The notes: generated by a model from the sequence alone, not told the origin. Numbered from the stretch's first letter, positions 46,106 through 54,695 are shown. The stretch: 64,000 bases of DNA from Chromohalobacter marismortui (GCF_004364315.1 NZ_SOBR01000004.1:186001-250000), one strand, 5' to 3'. Program-made: numbers and translations.

Positions 46106-46519
46106 TCACACCTCCACCTTGCCACGCAAGGCCTTGGTCCTGCCCTTGCGGGTTTTCTTGTCGACGCGACGTCGCTTCGCGCCCTTGGATGGCTGGGTGG
46201 GGCGGCGCGCCTTGTGCTGCTTCACCGCCTCTTGAATCAGTGCTTTCAGGCGCGCGAGCGCCTCTTCCTTGTTGGCTTCGAGCGTGCGGTGCCGCTGTGC
46301 CTTGATGATGATCACGCCATCTTTGCTGATACGCTGGTCGGACAACGCCATCAGCCGTTCCTTGTAGAACGGCGGCAGTGTTGACTTGAGGACATCGAAA
46401 CGCAGGTGGACGGCCGAAGCGACCTTGTTGACGTTCTGACCGCCGGCTCCCTGCGCGCGGATCTGGCTAATCTCGATTTCCCAATCGGCGAGCGTCACCG
46501 TATTGGATATCGTCAGCAT
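46106..46519 (-). CDS. arfB: Ribosome-rescue hydrolase ArfB (YaeJ)
   Basis: 137-residue stop-codon-independent release factor. The catalytic GGQ motif is at 26-28 (RAQGAGGQNVNK). The basic, Lys/Arg-rich C-terminal tail (GAKRRRVDKKTRKGRTKALRGK) is expected to enter the empty mRNA channel of stalled ribosomes. It hydrolyses peptidyl-tRNA on ribosomes lacking a stop codon. Length matches ArfB (about 140). Confidence 0.95.
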   Translation of the reverse strand: MLTISNTVTLADWEIEISQIRAQGAGGQNVNKVASAVHLRFDVLKSTLPPFYKERLMALSDQRISKDGVIIIKAQRHRTLEANKEEALARLKALIQEAVKQHKARRPTQPSKGAKRRRVDKKTRKGRTKALRGKVEV

Positions 46520-46611
46520 AACGTGACCTCATGAATGGCGCGCCGCATACAGCGCGTGAATGATGCGCGATAGGCTACATCATTGTCCGCGCCATGAGAC
46601 CCCAGCGCGAT

Positions 46612-46785
46612 TTACAGGGACGCGTCGTCCTGACGCGGCTTAGCGTTCAGGGTGGAGACGTTTGCCGTATCGTTATGCACGCTGACATGTTGATTGGCTT
46701 CGCTTTCCGCCACCAGGGAAAACGGCAGCAGGGCGGAGACGACGATGGTTGCCAACATCGAGAACAGCTTATTGAGCGCTTTCAT
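46612..46785 (-). CDS. 57-aa secreted/periplasmic small protein
   Basis: Short protein starting MKALNKLFSMLATIVVSALL, with a convincing signal peptide (cleavage near LVA-ES). A mature part of about 32 polar residues ends PRQDDASL. TCAGGAGTGATC precedes the ATG. An exact 12-bp palindrome lies 48 bp upstream. No family recognised. Signal peptide plus RBS make it a likely real gene. Confidence 0.65.
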   Translation of the reverse strand: MKALNKLFSMLATIVVSALLPFSLVAESEANQHVSVHNDTANVSTLNAKPRQDDASL

Positions 46786-46832
46786 GATCACTCCTGAATG
46801 ATGGTGATGCGGCGTTTTGTCGCATTACACTA

Positions 46833-46844
46833 TTAGCATGCTAA
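46833..46844. promoter_or_regulatory. Perfect palindrome TTAGCATGCTAA
   Basis: Exact 12-bp palindrome 48 bp upstream of the small secreted-protein ATG. It shares the TTAG-N4-CTAA half sites with 21506-21517. Candidate operator; binding protein unknown. Confidence 0.45.
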
Positions 46845-47011
46845 AAGAGTTCGCCGACGTCAAGCCCCCTGTGTTCAGCATTATTTTTTGCCACACTCAT
46901 ATAGCATGCGACGCGCATATCGTTAGCCGATAAACTATTTTGTCGCCAAGACCACCCTTGTCCTGAATTTTTTACTAAAATACCCCTGTGGCCTACTACT
47001 AAAGACGTAGC

Positions 47012-47049
47012 CACGGCTCCGCCGTTTCACCCACAGCCGTGAGGCGGCG
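47012..47049 (+). promoter_or_regulatory. Leader with two mutually exclusive hairpins
   Basis: CACGGCT (47012-47018) can pair with AGCCGTG (47035-47041). Alternatively CGCCGTTTCAC (47020-47030) can pair with GTGAGGCGGCG (47039-47049), 11 bp including two G-U pairs. The two pairings share 47039-47041 and cannot coexist. The element lies about 50 bp upstream of the 121-aa gene start and could act as an attenuator or riboswitch-like element. Inference only. Confidence 0.35.
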
Positions 47050-47098
47050 AAACAGGAGCTAGGTGATCATTTATGTCCCACAAGGAGACAACAACGCC

Positions 47099-47464
47099 AT
47101 GCCACAATCTCGTTCGCAAAGATTGGGCGCCATCGTGCTGCTGGTCGCTTCGCTTGTCGGTGCTGCCATCGCACTCTATGCCTATGTCACCCCGCTGACC
47201 GGGGTCAACGGCACACTTGGTGCGCTTGTCGCCATCCTGGCCAATATCGCCTTGGCCGTCATGGCGCTCATCTTGCCCGCACTGAAAGGGAACGCCGCGC
47301 GCAACGCGTGGCGCGTGCTGATCTTGTTGGGCCTTGCCGGTACTTTCTTCGCGGCACTCCTCCTGCATCAATGGTGGATCTGCGTAGCCATGGGGGTCGG
47401 TCTGATCGGGCTGATTCTCGATATGGCCCTCGCGAACCGCACCGTCCGTCCCGCCCACACATAA
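47099..47464 (+). CDS. 121-aa membrane protein paired with the quinoprotein
   Basis: Four predicted helices (IVLLVASLVGAAIALYAYV; GALVAILANIALAVMALIL; VLILLGLAGTFFAALLL; ICVAMGVGLIGLILDMAL). It resembles the N-terminal membrane domain found fused in Gcd-type glucose dehydrogenases, but here it is a separate gene 11 bp before the soluble enzyme. ATG 47099 follows AAGGAGACAACAACGCC. It may anchor the dehydrogenase or pass electrons to quinone. Confidence 0.7.
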   Translation: MPQSRSQRLGAIVLLVASLVGAAIALYAYVTPLTGVNGTLGALVAILANIALAVMALILPALKGNAARNAWRVLILLGLAGTFFAALLLHQWWICVAMGVGLIGLILDMALANRTVRPAHT

Positions 47465-47475
47465 GGAGCCGCCCC

Positions 47476-49518
47476 ATGCCGACATTGAGAACCACCGCGC
47501 AACGCCTCGGCACGGCCACGGCGTTGGCGCTTTTCCTGACGCCGTTGCCGCTTTTGGCACAGGATCAAAACGCCGACCAAGACGCCTCGAGCGCACCAGA
47601 GAGCGCACCGTCGTCAGCGTCATCCACACAAGCGTCGTCCGAGTCGGTCCCGCTGGTCCCCGGCACGCCGACCTGGGATAGCTTCCACGGTCAGCTCAAC
47701 GCACAGAAATACAGTCCTCTCGACCAGATCAATGCCGACAACGTCGATGACTTGAAGAAGGCCTGGGAAGTGCATACCGGCGATGTGTCCGATGGCTCGG
47801 GCAAGCTTCCGCCCACCGTATGGTCCGCAACGCCGATCTTCGCCAACGACACGCTCTACATCGGCACGCCGTTCTACCGTATCCTCGCGCTGGACCCCGC
47901 CACCGGTGAGCAGAAATGGAGCTTCGATACGAACTCCAAGCTCGAGGCGCTGACGCAGCCCGCGCTCAAGAGCCGCGGCGTCGCCTACTGGGAAGCGGAA
48001 AACCCGGTGGAAGGCAAGGCCTGCCAGAAAATCGTTTACTTGGGCACCATGGACGCACAGCTCTTCGCCGTCGATGCCAATACCGGCAAGAAGTGCAGCA
48101 ACTTCGCCAATAACGGCGTGCTCAACGTCAACCAATGGAACGACACCAACGACAAATGGCCCCTATCGGTATTGCAGCCACCGACCGTCGTCGGCGATCA
48201 CCTGATCCTCGGCTGGGCGGGTAACGATTGGGCCTTCGAGCAAGCGCCTCCCGGCACCGTGTTCTCCATCAATGCCCGCACCGGCGAGCGCGAGTGGACT
48301 TTCCACGCGCTGCCCAAGGACATGCGTGAACGAAGCGGTACCGCCAACGTGTGGACGCATATGTCCGCCGACGAGGAAAACGGCCTCGTCTACCTGCCGG
48401 TCTCCTCGCCGTCACCCAACTATTGGGGCGGTAACCGTACCGAGAAAGCGCCGATGGCGACCTCGACAACCGCGCTTGACGTCGATACCGGCGAGGTCGT
48501 CTGGTCTCGCCAGTGGGTTCACCATGATGTCTGGGACTATGACATCAACTCCGCCCCCACGCTGATGGACATTACCGTGGATGGCGAAGAAATCCCGGCC
48601 CTGGTGCAGGCCACCAAGATGGGCTTTTTGTTCGTGGTCAATCGCCTGACCGGTGAAGACGTCTGGCCGATCGAAGAGCGCCCGGTTCCGCAGGGCGACG
48701 GCTCGGTCAAGGGCGAGAAGCTGGCCGCCACTCAGCCGTTCCCGACCAAGCCCGCGCCGCTGCTCGATCAGTCCGAAAAGCCGGAAATCTGGGGGCTCGC
48801 CGATGCCGTTGGCTTCGGTCAATGCTCAGCCCTTTGGGACAAGCTGTGGTACGAAGGCATGTACACACCGCCCACCACCAAAGGCGAAGGTACCCTGACC
48901 TATCCCGACAGCGCCGGTGGCGTGCAATGGGGCGGTGTCGCCTATGACCCGCAGAGCCAGACGGCCATCGTCAACACCTCGCACATCGTGCAGTACGTGA
49001 AACTCTATGGCCGTGAGGCCTATCAGAAGGCCGACACCGGCTCCGGCAACGAGGTCGGCTTCTCGCCACAGAAAGGCGCTCCCTACGGCATGCGCCTCAA
49101 GGTCGCACGCAACTGGCTCGGCATGCCGTGCTGGAAGCCCCCCTTCGGCGAGCTCGTCGCGCTGGACATGCATACGGGTGACGTGAAATGGCGCCGCCCC
49201 CTTGGTGCCTCACAGCAGTACGGCTTTTTCATGCCCGAAAGCTGGGGCTCGCCCACCATTGGCGGCCCGGCGGTCACCGCAGGCAACGTGATTTTCATCG
49301 GTGCCTCCATGGACGCCAAACTGCGCGCCTATTCGCTCGAGACGGGTAAAGAACTGTGGGAAGACCAGGCAGAAGCCCCTGCCGTCGCCAACCCCGCCGT
49401 CTACGAATATAAAGGTCGCGAATACGTCGTCTTCATCGCCGGCGGCAACTCGATCCTCAAGGATCAAGTCGGTGATCAGATCGTCGCCTACGCGCTACCG
49501 CAAGACGATAGCGAATAA
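47476..49518 (+). CDS. PQQ-dependent dehydrogenase, Gcd/QuiA-like, periplasmic
   Basis: 680 residues. A signal peptide (cleavage near LLA-QDQ) and a Ser/Ala-rich linker (about 33-60) precede an eight-bladed PQQ propeller with repeated W-docking-type motifs (DPATGEQKWSFDTNS; DANTGKKCSNF; NARTGEREWTFHAL). The pattern is closest to membrane glucose, quinate or polyol dehydrogenases rather than cytochrome-fused alcohol dehydrogenases, as no heme CxxCH motif is present. Oxidises a sugar or polyol in the periplasm. PQQ biosynthesis genes are not in the window. Confidence 0.88.
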   Translation: MPTLRTTAQRLGTATALALFLTPLPLLAQDQNADQDASSAPESAPSSASSTQASSESVPLVPGTPTWDSFHGQLNAQKYSPLDQINADNVDDLKKAWEVHTGDVSDGSGKLPPTVWSATPIFANDTLYIGTPFYRILALDPATGEQKWSFDTNSKLEALTQPALKSRGVAYWEAENPVEGKACQKIVYLGTMDAQLFAVDANTGKKCSNFANNGVLNVNQWNDTNDKWPLSVLQPPTVVGDHLILGWAGNDWAFEQAPPGTVFSINARTGEREWTFHALPKDMRERSGTANVWTHMSADEENGLVYLPVSSPSPNYWGGNRTEKAPMATSTTALDVDTGEVVWSRQWVHHDVWDYDINSAPTLMDITVDGEEIPALVQATKMGFLFVVNRLTGEDVWPIEERPVPQGDGSVKGEKLAATQPFPTKPAPLLDQSEKPEIWGLADAVGFGQCSALWDKLWYEGMYTPPTTKGEGTLTYPDSAGGVQWGGVAYDPQSQTAIVNTSHIVQYVKLYGREAYQKADTGSGNEVGFSPQKGAPYGMRLKVARNWLGMPCWKPPFGELVALDMHTGDVKWRRPLGASQQYGFFMPESWGSPTIGGPAVTAGNVIFIGASMDAKLRAYSLETGKELWEDQAEAPAVANPAVYEYKGREYVVFIAGGNSILKDQVGDQIVAYALPQDDSE

Positions 49519-49577
49519 CGTCCAACGGCTAGCCGTCAATCAGCGGCAGCCAGCCGTTAAGTCGCAATGTAGAAAGC

Positions 49578-49609
49578 AAACGGGGTGGGCCCATGGGTCC
49601 ACCCCGTTT
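49578..49609 (+). terminator. Terminator of the quinoprotein operon
   Basis: 11-bp perfect stem AAACGGGGTGG/CCACCCCGTTT around a partly self-complementary loop, followed by CATT. Symmetry allows function in both directions, also for mntP arriving from the right. Confidence 0.8.
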
Positions 49610-49650
49610 CATTGTCCGGCGGCTTTGCAATGAGCAGGCAATGGCCGCAT

Positions 49651-50241
49651 TCACGGCGCAGGTACGACGGCCAAGTGTTCATAGAGCACGGCAAAGCCGA
49701 TGGCGATCAGAATCAGGCCGCCCAGCATCTCGGCCCACTTGCCGACGATAGTGCCGATGGCACGGCCGAGCAGCGTGCCGATGGTGACCATCAAGGTCGT
49801 CGCCAGACCGATGGCCAGAGAGGCCACGACGATATTGATATCCGTCAGTGCAAGCGTAATCCCCACGGCCATGGCATCGATGCTGGTGGCCAAGGCCGTG
49901 AACGCGATCAGCCCGATAGACTTGCCTTCATGCTCAGCGCCGGCGACTTTTATCGCCTCGGCACCGCCTTTCTTGAATCCTTCCCAGATCATGTGCCCGC
50001 CCAACATCGCCAGCATGGTGAAGGCAATCCAGTGGTCGATGCCGGAGACGAAACGCATCGCGACGTGGCCGAGCGCCCAGCCCACCAGCGGCATGATCGC
50101 CTCCACCACGCCAAACACAATGCCTATGCGCAACGCGCTGATGAAACGCACCTTGCTCAGCTCGGCGCCCCGGCCAACGGAAGCGGCGAAGGCATCGGTC
50201 GACATGGCGAATGCCAGCAAAATCAACGATGCAGGATTCAT
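49651..50241 (-). CDS. mntP: Manganese efflux pump MntP
   Basis: 196-residue, six-TM protein with two repeats, each carrying the MntP Asp motif (AMSTDAFAASVGRG near 13-26; ATSIDAMAVGITLALTDIN near 117-135). Exports Mn2+ to prevent toxicity. ATG 50241 has TTTTGGAGATCAC upstream. The leader contains GGGGAGTGGGG and a small GATGC/GCATC hairpin but not a full yybP-ykoY element. Confidence 0.94.
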   Translation of the reverse strand: MNPASLILLAFAMSTDAFAASVGRGAELSKVRFISALRIGIVFGVVEAIMPLVGWALGHVAMRFVSGIDHWIAFTMLAMLGGHMIWEGFKKGGAEAIKVAGAEHEGKSIGLIAFTALATSIDAMAVGITLALTDINIVVASLAIGLATTLMVTIGTLLGRAIGTIVGKWAEMLGGLILIAIGFAVLYEHLAVVPAP

Positions 50242-50583
50242 GTGATCTCCAAAATACACAACTGGCGATGCTGATAGCGCATCCCCACTCCCCAAAACCT
50301 GATTATTTTTGTCAACTTTTCACACAGCCTATACCCGACACCCCCGTATAACAATAACTATCTGAAAATAAAGCAAAAATTAACCAGGATTGATCAGTAT
50401 CGTGAGGGTTAATACTCTGCGAGCATGCTTCGAATGAATAACCAGGGTTTAACAATCCCTTGCGTGTTATAAGGAAAAGCGAACACGCTGCGACGTTTCA
50501 GCGCGCTCACTGAAAAACGCTTGGCATATCATCGTCATATCGCACACGCTGAGAGACGTTTAGACGGGCAAAGGGATAGCGCC
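50242..50583. promoter_or_regulatory. Divergent mntP / tspO promoter region
   Basis: 342 bp, AT-rich in the middle (CAATAACTATCTGAAAATAA), with no convincing gene. It serves as promoter DNA for both directions. Near tspO, short GTTTCAGCGCG..CACTGAAAA dyads occur. No MntR box was recognised with confidence. Confidence 0.4.
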
Positions 50584-51078
50584 ATGCAGACGTTTTCGAC
50601 TCGGCAACAGGTTCTCGGCCTCATCGGCTGGCTGGTAGTCAGCTTCATCACCGCCGGTATCGGCGCCATTGCCTCGGTGGATGCCACACAGTTCTACGCC
50701 GAACTCACACAGCCCAGTTGGGCCCCTCCCGCCGGCGCCTTCGGGCCGGTGTGGACGACGCTCTTCGCGTTGATGGGCATTGCCGCCTGGCTGGTCTGGC
50801 GGGAAGGCGGCTGGCGTCGGCACCAAGGCGTACTGACGCTGTTCATCGTGCATCTCGCTATCAATGCACTGTGGAGCTGGCTGTTCTTCGTCTGGCACCT
50901 GGGGGCATTGGCCTTCGTCGAGGTCATCCTGCTGTGGGGCATGATCCTCGCCACGCTCATCGCCTTCTGGCGCGTGCGCCCGTTGGCCGGGCTGCTGCTG
51001 GTGCCCTACCTCGCCTGGGTCTCGCTGGCCACGGCGCTGACCTACACCGTCTGGCAGCTCAACCCGCAGTTGCTGTGA
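50584..51078 (+). CDS. tspO: TspO/MBR family protein
   Basis: 164-residue, five-TM TspO/MBR (translocator) protein with family segments SWAPPAGAFGPVWTTLFALMGIAAWLVW and ALWSWLFFVWHLGALAFVEVI. Bacterial TspO binds porphyrins/heme and is linked to stress and photosynthetic-gene regulation; its precise activity is debated. ATG 50584 has AAAGGGATAGCGCC upstream. Followed by a terminator about 105 bp downstream. Confidence 0.92.
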   Translation: MQTFSTRQQVLGLIGWLVVSFITAGIGAIASVDATQFYAELTQPSWAPPAGAFGPVWTTLFALMGIAAWLVWREGGWRRHQGVLTLFIVHLAINALWSWLFFVWHLGALAFVEVILLWGMILATLIAFWRVRPLAGLLLVPYLAWVSLATALTYTVWQLNPQLL

Positions 51079-51402
51079 GGGGAAGATATAGCCGTCATTG
51101 AGGCAGGACCTTGCGTTCTGCCTCATGCGACAGTCTACTTTATCTCTTGTACGGAATCGGGCATGACCGTGCAATGACACAACGCCACGTCGCTAAATAT
51201 TCAGCGACGTGGCTTTTTCATGCGCCTTTGCTACAGTGAATGTATCGCTAGGTATAGTTAGGTTAAAAAAGGTCAAGGGCGGGACTATACCAAAATGGAG
51301 AAGACAGGCCGCGATAAGGAGCAGATAACGCCCAGAGGGAAGTTGGGTGTTTCAATACCAGGGAAAAGTACTAGGCAGGTCCCTCCAACAAAAGAGGCTT
51401 CT
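51079..51402. other. Gene-free gap with terminator and AT-rich promoter DNA
   Basis: 324 bp between tspO and the small YHYH-type gene. It holds the hairpin terminator at 51184-51218 and then AT-rich DNA (GGTATAGTTAGGTTAAAAAAGG) that may be the promoter of the small gene. Nothing else was recognised. Confidence 0.4.
51184..51218 (+). terminator. Rho-independent terminator after tspO
   Basis: 11-bp perfect stem GCCACGTCGCT/AGCGACGTGGC with an 8-base AT loop and a TTTTT tail. Confidence 0.9.
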
Positions 51403-51525
51403 ATGAAAAAGCTAATAGCATTCCTTTTCGCTTCAATGATGATCGTTGGCGTCGCCCATGCCCACTCCGGTGGAACTGACGAAAATGGTTGTCACGCAGG
51501 TTCCAAGCCTTATCACTGTCACTAA
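51403..51525 (+). CDS. 40-aa secreted YHYH-type mini-protein
   Basis: Signal peptide MKKLIAFLFASMMIVGVAHA, then only 20 mature residues with the His/Cys motif HSGGTDENGCH..YHCH of YHYH-domain proteins. AGAGGCTTCT precedes ATG 51403; a longer frame from 51295 is less likely. Cys2/His spacing suggests metal binding. Lower GC than its neighbours. Function unknown. Confidence 0.7.
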   Translation: MKKLIAFLFASMMIVGVAHAHSGGTDENGCHAGSKPYHCH

Positions 51526-51536
51526 CCAGGGACCAC

Positions 51537-51562
51537 TGCACCGAGCTGATATGCTCGGTGCA
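51537..51562. repeat. 10-bp perfect inverted repeat after the YHYH gene
   Basis: TGCACCGAGC/GCTCGGTGCA with a 6-base loop, 12 bp past the small gene stop. It lacks a T run but is well placed as a transcript 3' hairpin. The rest of 51563-51777 shows no supported gene. Confidence 0.55.
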
Positions 51563-51777
51563 TGGCTTGGACTACCTCCAGATCAAATGTCAAACGCACC
51601 CCGCTTTCGCTTCGATGAAACACCCACCGGCACCGACCATCCAAACTTTAATCGATATTTAAAAAAGCCTATGTGGTACTGGATGCGAGTGTGGCTACTG
51701 CGTCTCGGACAACGTCAAATTCATGCGCCTTTTGGGCTATCAAAACCTGTTGGGACTCTCGAAGACGCGAGGCACCG

Positions 51778-52518
51778 TTACAGCGTTTCTTCCAGGAGCT
51801 GGGATAATCGCTTGTGGTGCAGGGCGTCGGCGGCGGCATCGTAGGAAGGGGCGTCCTTGGCCGTGAAGCCGTGGGCTGCGCCCTTGTAGAGTTCGGTGGT
51901 GAAATGCGTGCCAGCCGCGGCGAGCGCTTCGTCCAGGCGGGCGATCTGCTCCGGAGGCAGCAGTTCGTCCTGGTCGGCGTGGCCGAAATAGACCCGCCCT
52001 TCGATAGCGCCAACGACGTTCACGAGACTGTTCGGGTCATTCGCCTCGGCCAGTCTTGCCGAATGGAAACCGGCCACAGCCGCCACACGGTCGGCGTGCT
52101 CGGCCGCCATGCGCAGCGCAAAAGCGCCCGTCATGCAATAACCGACCACGCCGATCTTGCCGTCCGCGAACTCTCCCGCGTTGTCGATACCGTTCAGCAG
52201 GGCGACGAAGTCGCGGGATTGTGTCTCGGGCGTGAGGTGCCCGGCATACTCGAGCAACGTCGGTCGCACATCCGGATCGCGGAAGGACTTGCCCTCCGGC
52301 ACGATCTGTCCGCTTGCATCGCGATAGTAGACGTTGGGCATCAGCACAGCATAGCCGTCATTGGCGATGCGCTGGGCTTTCTCGTGATAGCAGGGGCGCA
52401 AGCCACCGATATCGGTAAACAGCACCACGGCCGGAAGAGGGCCGTCGGCGTGCTCTGGCGTGAAGACATATGCATCGATGGTGCCGTCGACGGCGGGAAT
52501 TTCGATAGCACGGGGCAT
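51778..52518 (-). CDS. Dienelactone hydrolase family protein
   Basis: 246-residue alpha/beta hydrolase with the DLH Cys nucleophile C128 (GVVGYCMTGAF), Asp near 182-184 (GHADQDELLPP) and H216 (GAAHGFTA). It may hydrolyse dienelactones or other cyclic esters. The start at 52518 (MPRAIEIPAVDGTIDAYV) is preceded by CGGAGCTCAGCC. No chlorocatechol pathway genes are adjacent, so the substrate is open. Confidence 0.88.
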   Translation of the reverse strand: MPRAIEIPAVDGTIDAYVFTPEHADGPLPAVVLFTDIGGLRPCYHEKAQRIANDGYAVLMPNVYYRDASGQIVPEGKSFRDPDVRPTLLEYAGHLTPETQSRDFVALLNGIDNAGEFADGKIGVVGYCMTGAFALRMAAEHADRVAAVAGFHSARLAEANDPNSLVNVVGAIEGRVYFGHADQDELLPPEQIARLDEALAAAGTHFTTELYKGAAHGFTAKDAPSYDAAADALHHKRLSQLLEETL

Positions 52519-52745
52519 GGCTGAGCTCCGGGTTTTCAGTGGTCAATGTCATGAGACATGAATCTAACCGCAGACCACCCCGGTTGACGAGGCCATGGCG
52601 CCACCACGCTGTCGATCATCCGGCCTGCCTTCGCCCGTTCCCGCCCCATGGGAAAACTCCGCCAGGCACGCGATTCATGACGCCCCCTTTCATTGGCGGC
52701 GCGGGCCAGACCGTTGACCCGCGGCACGTGCATGAGAGGACCGCT

Positions 52746-54695
52746 TCAAACGAACAGCAAAGGATCGACCAGCCCTCTCGGATAGGTAAGGGTCAGGAAC
52801 TCGGCCATGCCCATCAAGAAAGCCGTGACGCCAAGCGACATGACAACCGCCACCCATGGCTTGAGACGCGCGATGGCCAGCAGGAATACGAGGCTGAACA
52901 ATGTCGCGGCAGTGATGAAGCCCAGCAGCAGTATGGCTCCCACCAGGGCAAAGAAGCCTGCCAGCCAAAGCCCCTGCAGTCCGATGGCTTGAGGCTGCCA
53001 CTGGGGACGGCGTATCAGGCAACGAGCAATCTCCATCAGGCAGGAAATGGCGAGGATCGCGATCGCCAGTCGGGGCATGATGCCACCGAGCAAAGTCAGG
53101 TCGGACACATCGATCCAGGCAACGACAGCTATACCCAGCAAGGCAGCGAAGAGCGCCACGTCGATGACACCCAGAGTGGGGACTTCGTTGCGGGCAGTGG
53201 ATGCGGCGCCGACCGAGGTGGCCTGGCGACGCTTGCTCCACAGCGAACGCAACATGGGGATGAACATAGCAGCGAGAATCAGGGTACCGATGACCAACAC
53301 GCCTGGACGAAGGAGCGCACCCATGCCTTGGAATTGGACCGCCTGATAAAAATAGGACTCGGCACCCGGCGCCAGTACGAAGCCGATCAGGAAAGCCGGA
53401 CGAGACCAACCCGCCTGATTGAACAACACCCCGATGACACCAACGATCCCCAGCGCGATGAGATCACCGGAGGCGCGAGTAGCCTGGAAGGCGGCGAACA
53501 TGATCAGCACCGTGATCAATGGCGCCAACGTGGCGAAGGGGACCCGGGTCAGGTTGGCCACGGGGCGAGCCAGCACCAGGCAGAGCCCGGCCCCCAGGAT
53601 GTTGGCCAGCGCCAGCGACCAGATGATGGTGTACGTCAGGTCGAGGTGAGTTTCGATCATGCCGACGCCGGGCTGCAACCCGAGCAACAACATTCCACCC
53701 AGAAAGACCGCGGCCGAACCTGAGCCGGGCACACCGAACAGCAGAGTCGGCACCATGGCGCCGCAGGCACAGGCATTGTTGGCGGATTCGGGCGCGATGA
53801 CACCACGGATATCGCCCTTGCCGAACTCGGACTTGTCCTTGGCGCTCTGCATCGCATGACCATAAGTGAGCCAGTCGACCACCGAGCCGGCCAGGCCAGG
53901 AATCGTGCCGATCAGGCTGCCCATGGCAGCACAACGCGCGACCAGCCCACGATTCTTGCCGACATCCTGAATGCCTTGACGCCATCCTTTGCCGAGCCGG
54001 GTGGACTCGCCGGCGATGGCGCCACGCTTGACCAGCAGGTCGACAATCTCCGGGATGGCGAAAATCCCTAACCCCACCACGACCAATGGCAGTCCATCGT
54101 AGAGATAATTGAGCCCGAAGTTCATGCGGAACTCGCCGGTAGCCGGCGCCATGCCGATGGTACCCACCAGAAGACCCAGACCACAGGCAGCCAGTCCCTT
54201 GAAAAGGTCACGCCCTGAGAGCACGGCCACCATCGAAAGACCAAGCAGGGTCAGCATGAACAGCTCGGAGGACGAAAACGACAGCACCAGCGGACGAGCG
54301 ATGAGGATGAAACCCGTGAGTACCACGGCACCAATCACGCCCCCGATCATCGAGCACAGGAAGGCGCTCGACAGCGCGCGTGCCGCCTGGCCGCGCTTGG
54401 CCAGCGAGAAGCCATCGATGACGGTGGCCTGGGAAGCGCTGGAGCCGGGAATACCCAACAGCACCGAGGCGAAGGTATCACCGGTGGGAATCACGGCGAC
54501 CAGACCCATCAACATACCAAGGGCCACGGACGGCTCCATGCCGTAAAGAAAGGGCAACAGCAGCGACATGCCGGCGATGCCCCCGAGACCGGGAATGATG
54601 CCGACCACGAGGCCGACCAGCACGCCCAGCACCATGAAAAGCAGATGAGACAGAGTGAAGAGCTGCCCCAGACTGGAGAGAAGGATATCGAGCAT
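52746..54695 (-). CDS. Tripartite tricarboxylate transporter, TctA-TctB fusion
   Basis: 649 residues. The TctA domain (about 1-490) carries signatures GIIPGLGGIAGMSLLLPFLYGM, GIPGSSASQATVIDG and PESANNACACGAMVPTLLFGVPGSGSAA. After a linker, the last 135 residues have the four-helix TctB pattern (LGVIDVALFAALLGIAVVAW ... LLGFITAATLFSLVFLLAI). TctA and TctB are usually separate genes, so this is a natural fusion. Pairs with TctC upstream to import a carboxylate. Confidence 0.9.
   Translation of the reverse strand: MLDILLSSLGQLFTLSHLLFMVLGVLVGLVVGIIPGLGGIAGMSLLLPFLYGMEPSVALGMLMGLVAVIPTGDTFASVLLGIPGSSASQATVIDGFSLAKRGQAARALSSAFLCSMIGGVIGAVVLTGFILIARPLVLSFSSSELFMLTLLGLSMVAVLSGRDLFKGLAACGLGLLVGTIGMAPATGEFRMNFGLNYLYDGLPLVVVGLGIFAIPEIVDLLVKRGAIAGESTRLGKGWRQGIQDVGKNRGLVARCAAMGSLIGTIPGLAGSVVDWLTYGHAMQSAKDKSEFGKGDIRGVIAPESANNACACGAMVPTLLFGVPGSGSAAVFLGGMLLLGLQPGVGMIETHLDLTYTIIWSLALANILGAGLCLVLARPVANLTRVPFATLAPLITVLIMFAAFQATRASGDLIALGIVGVIGVLFNQAGWSRPAFLIGFVLAPGAESYFYQAVQFQGMGALLRPGVLVIGTLILAAMFIPMLRSLWSKRRQATSVGAASTARNEVPTLGVIDVALFAALLGIAVVAWIDVSDLTLLGGIMPRLAIAILAISCLMEIARCLIRRPQWQPQAIGLQGLWLAGFFALVGAILLLGFITAATLFSLVFLLAIARLKPWVAVVMSLGVTAFLMGMAEFLTLTYPRGLVDPLLFV

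Larger units (their letters stand above)
46786..47098. promoter_or_regulatory. Divergent promoter region with palindrome and structured leader
   Basis: 313 bp without a gene, between the 57-aa secreted protein (minus) and the quinoprotein operon (plus). It holds TTAGCATGCTAA at 46833-46844, an AT-rich core (46955-46982) suited to promoters, and a structured stretch at 47012-47049 ahead of the operon. No PQQ- or LysR-type site was recognised. Confidence 0.4.

Noticed and set aside
50242-50310. Possible yybP-ykoY manganese riboswitch upstream of mntP
   Set aside because: GGGGAGTGGGG and a short hairpin are present, but the second conserved loop strand and the expected leader length are missing; too weak to call.
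51563-51777. Plus- and minus-strand frames that look partly protein-like (for example GTLEDARHRY or AHEFDVVRDAV)
   Set aside because: No start with a ribosome site, no recognisable family, and the frames run into the DLH gene; left as unexplained DNA.
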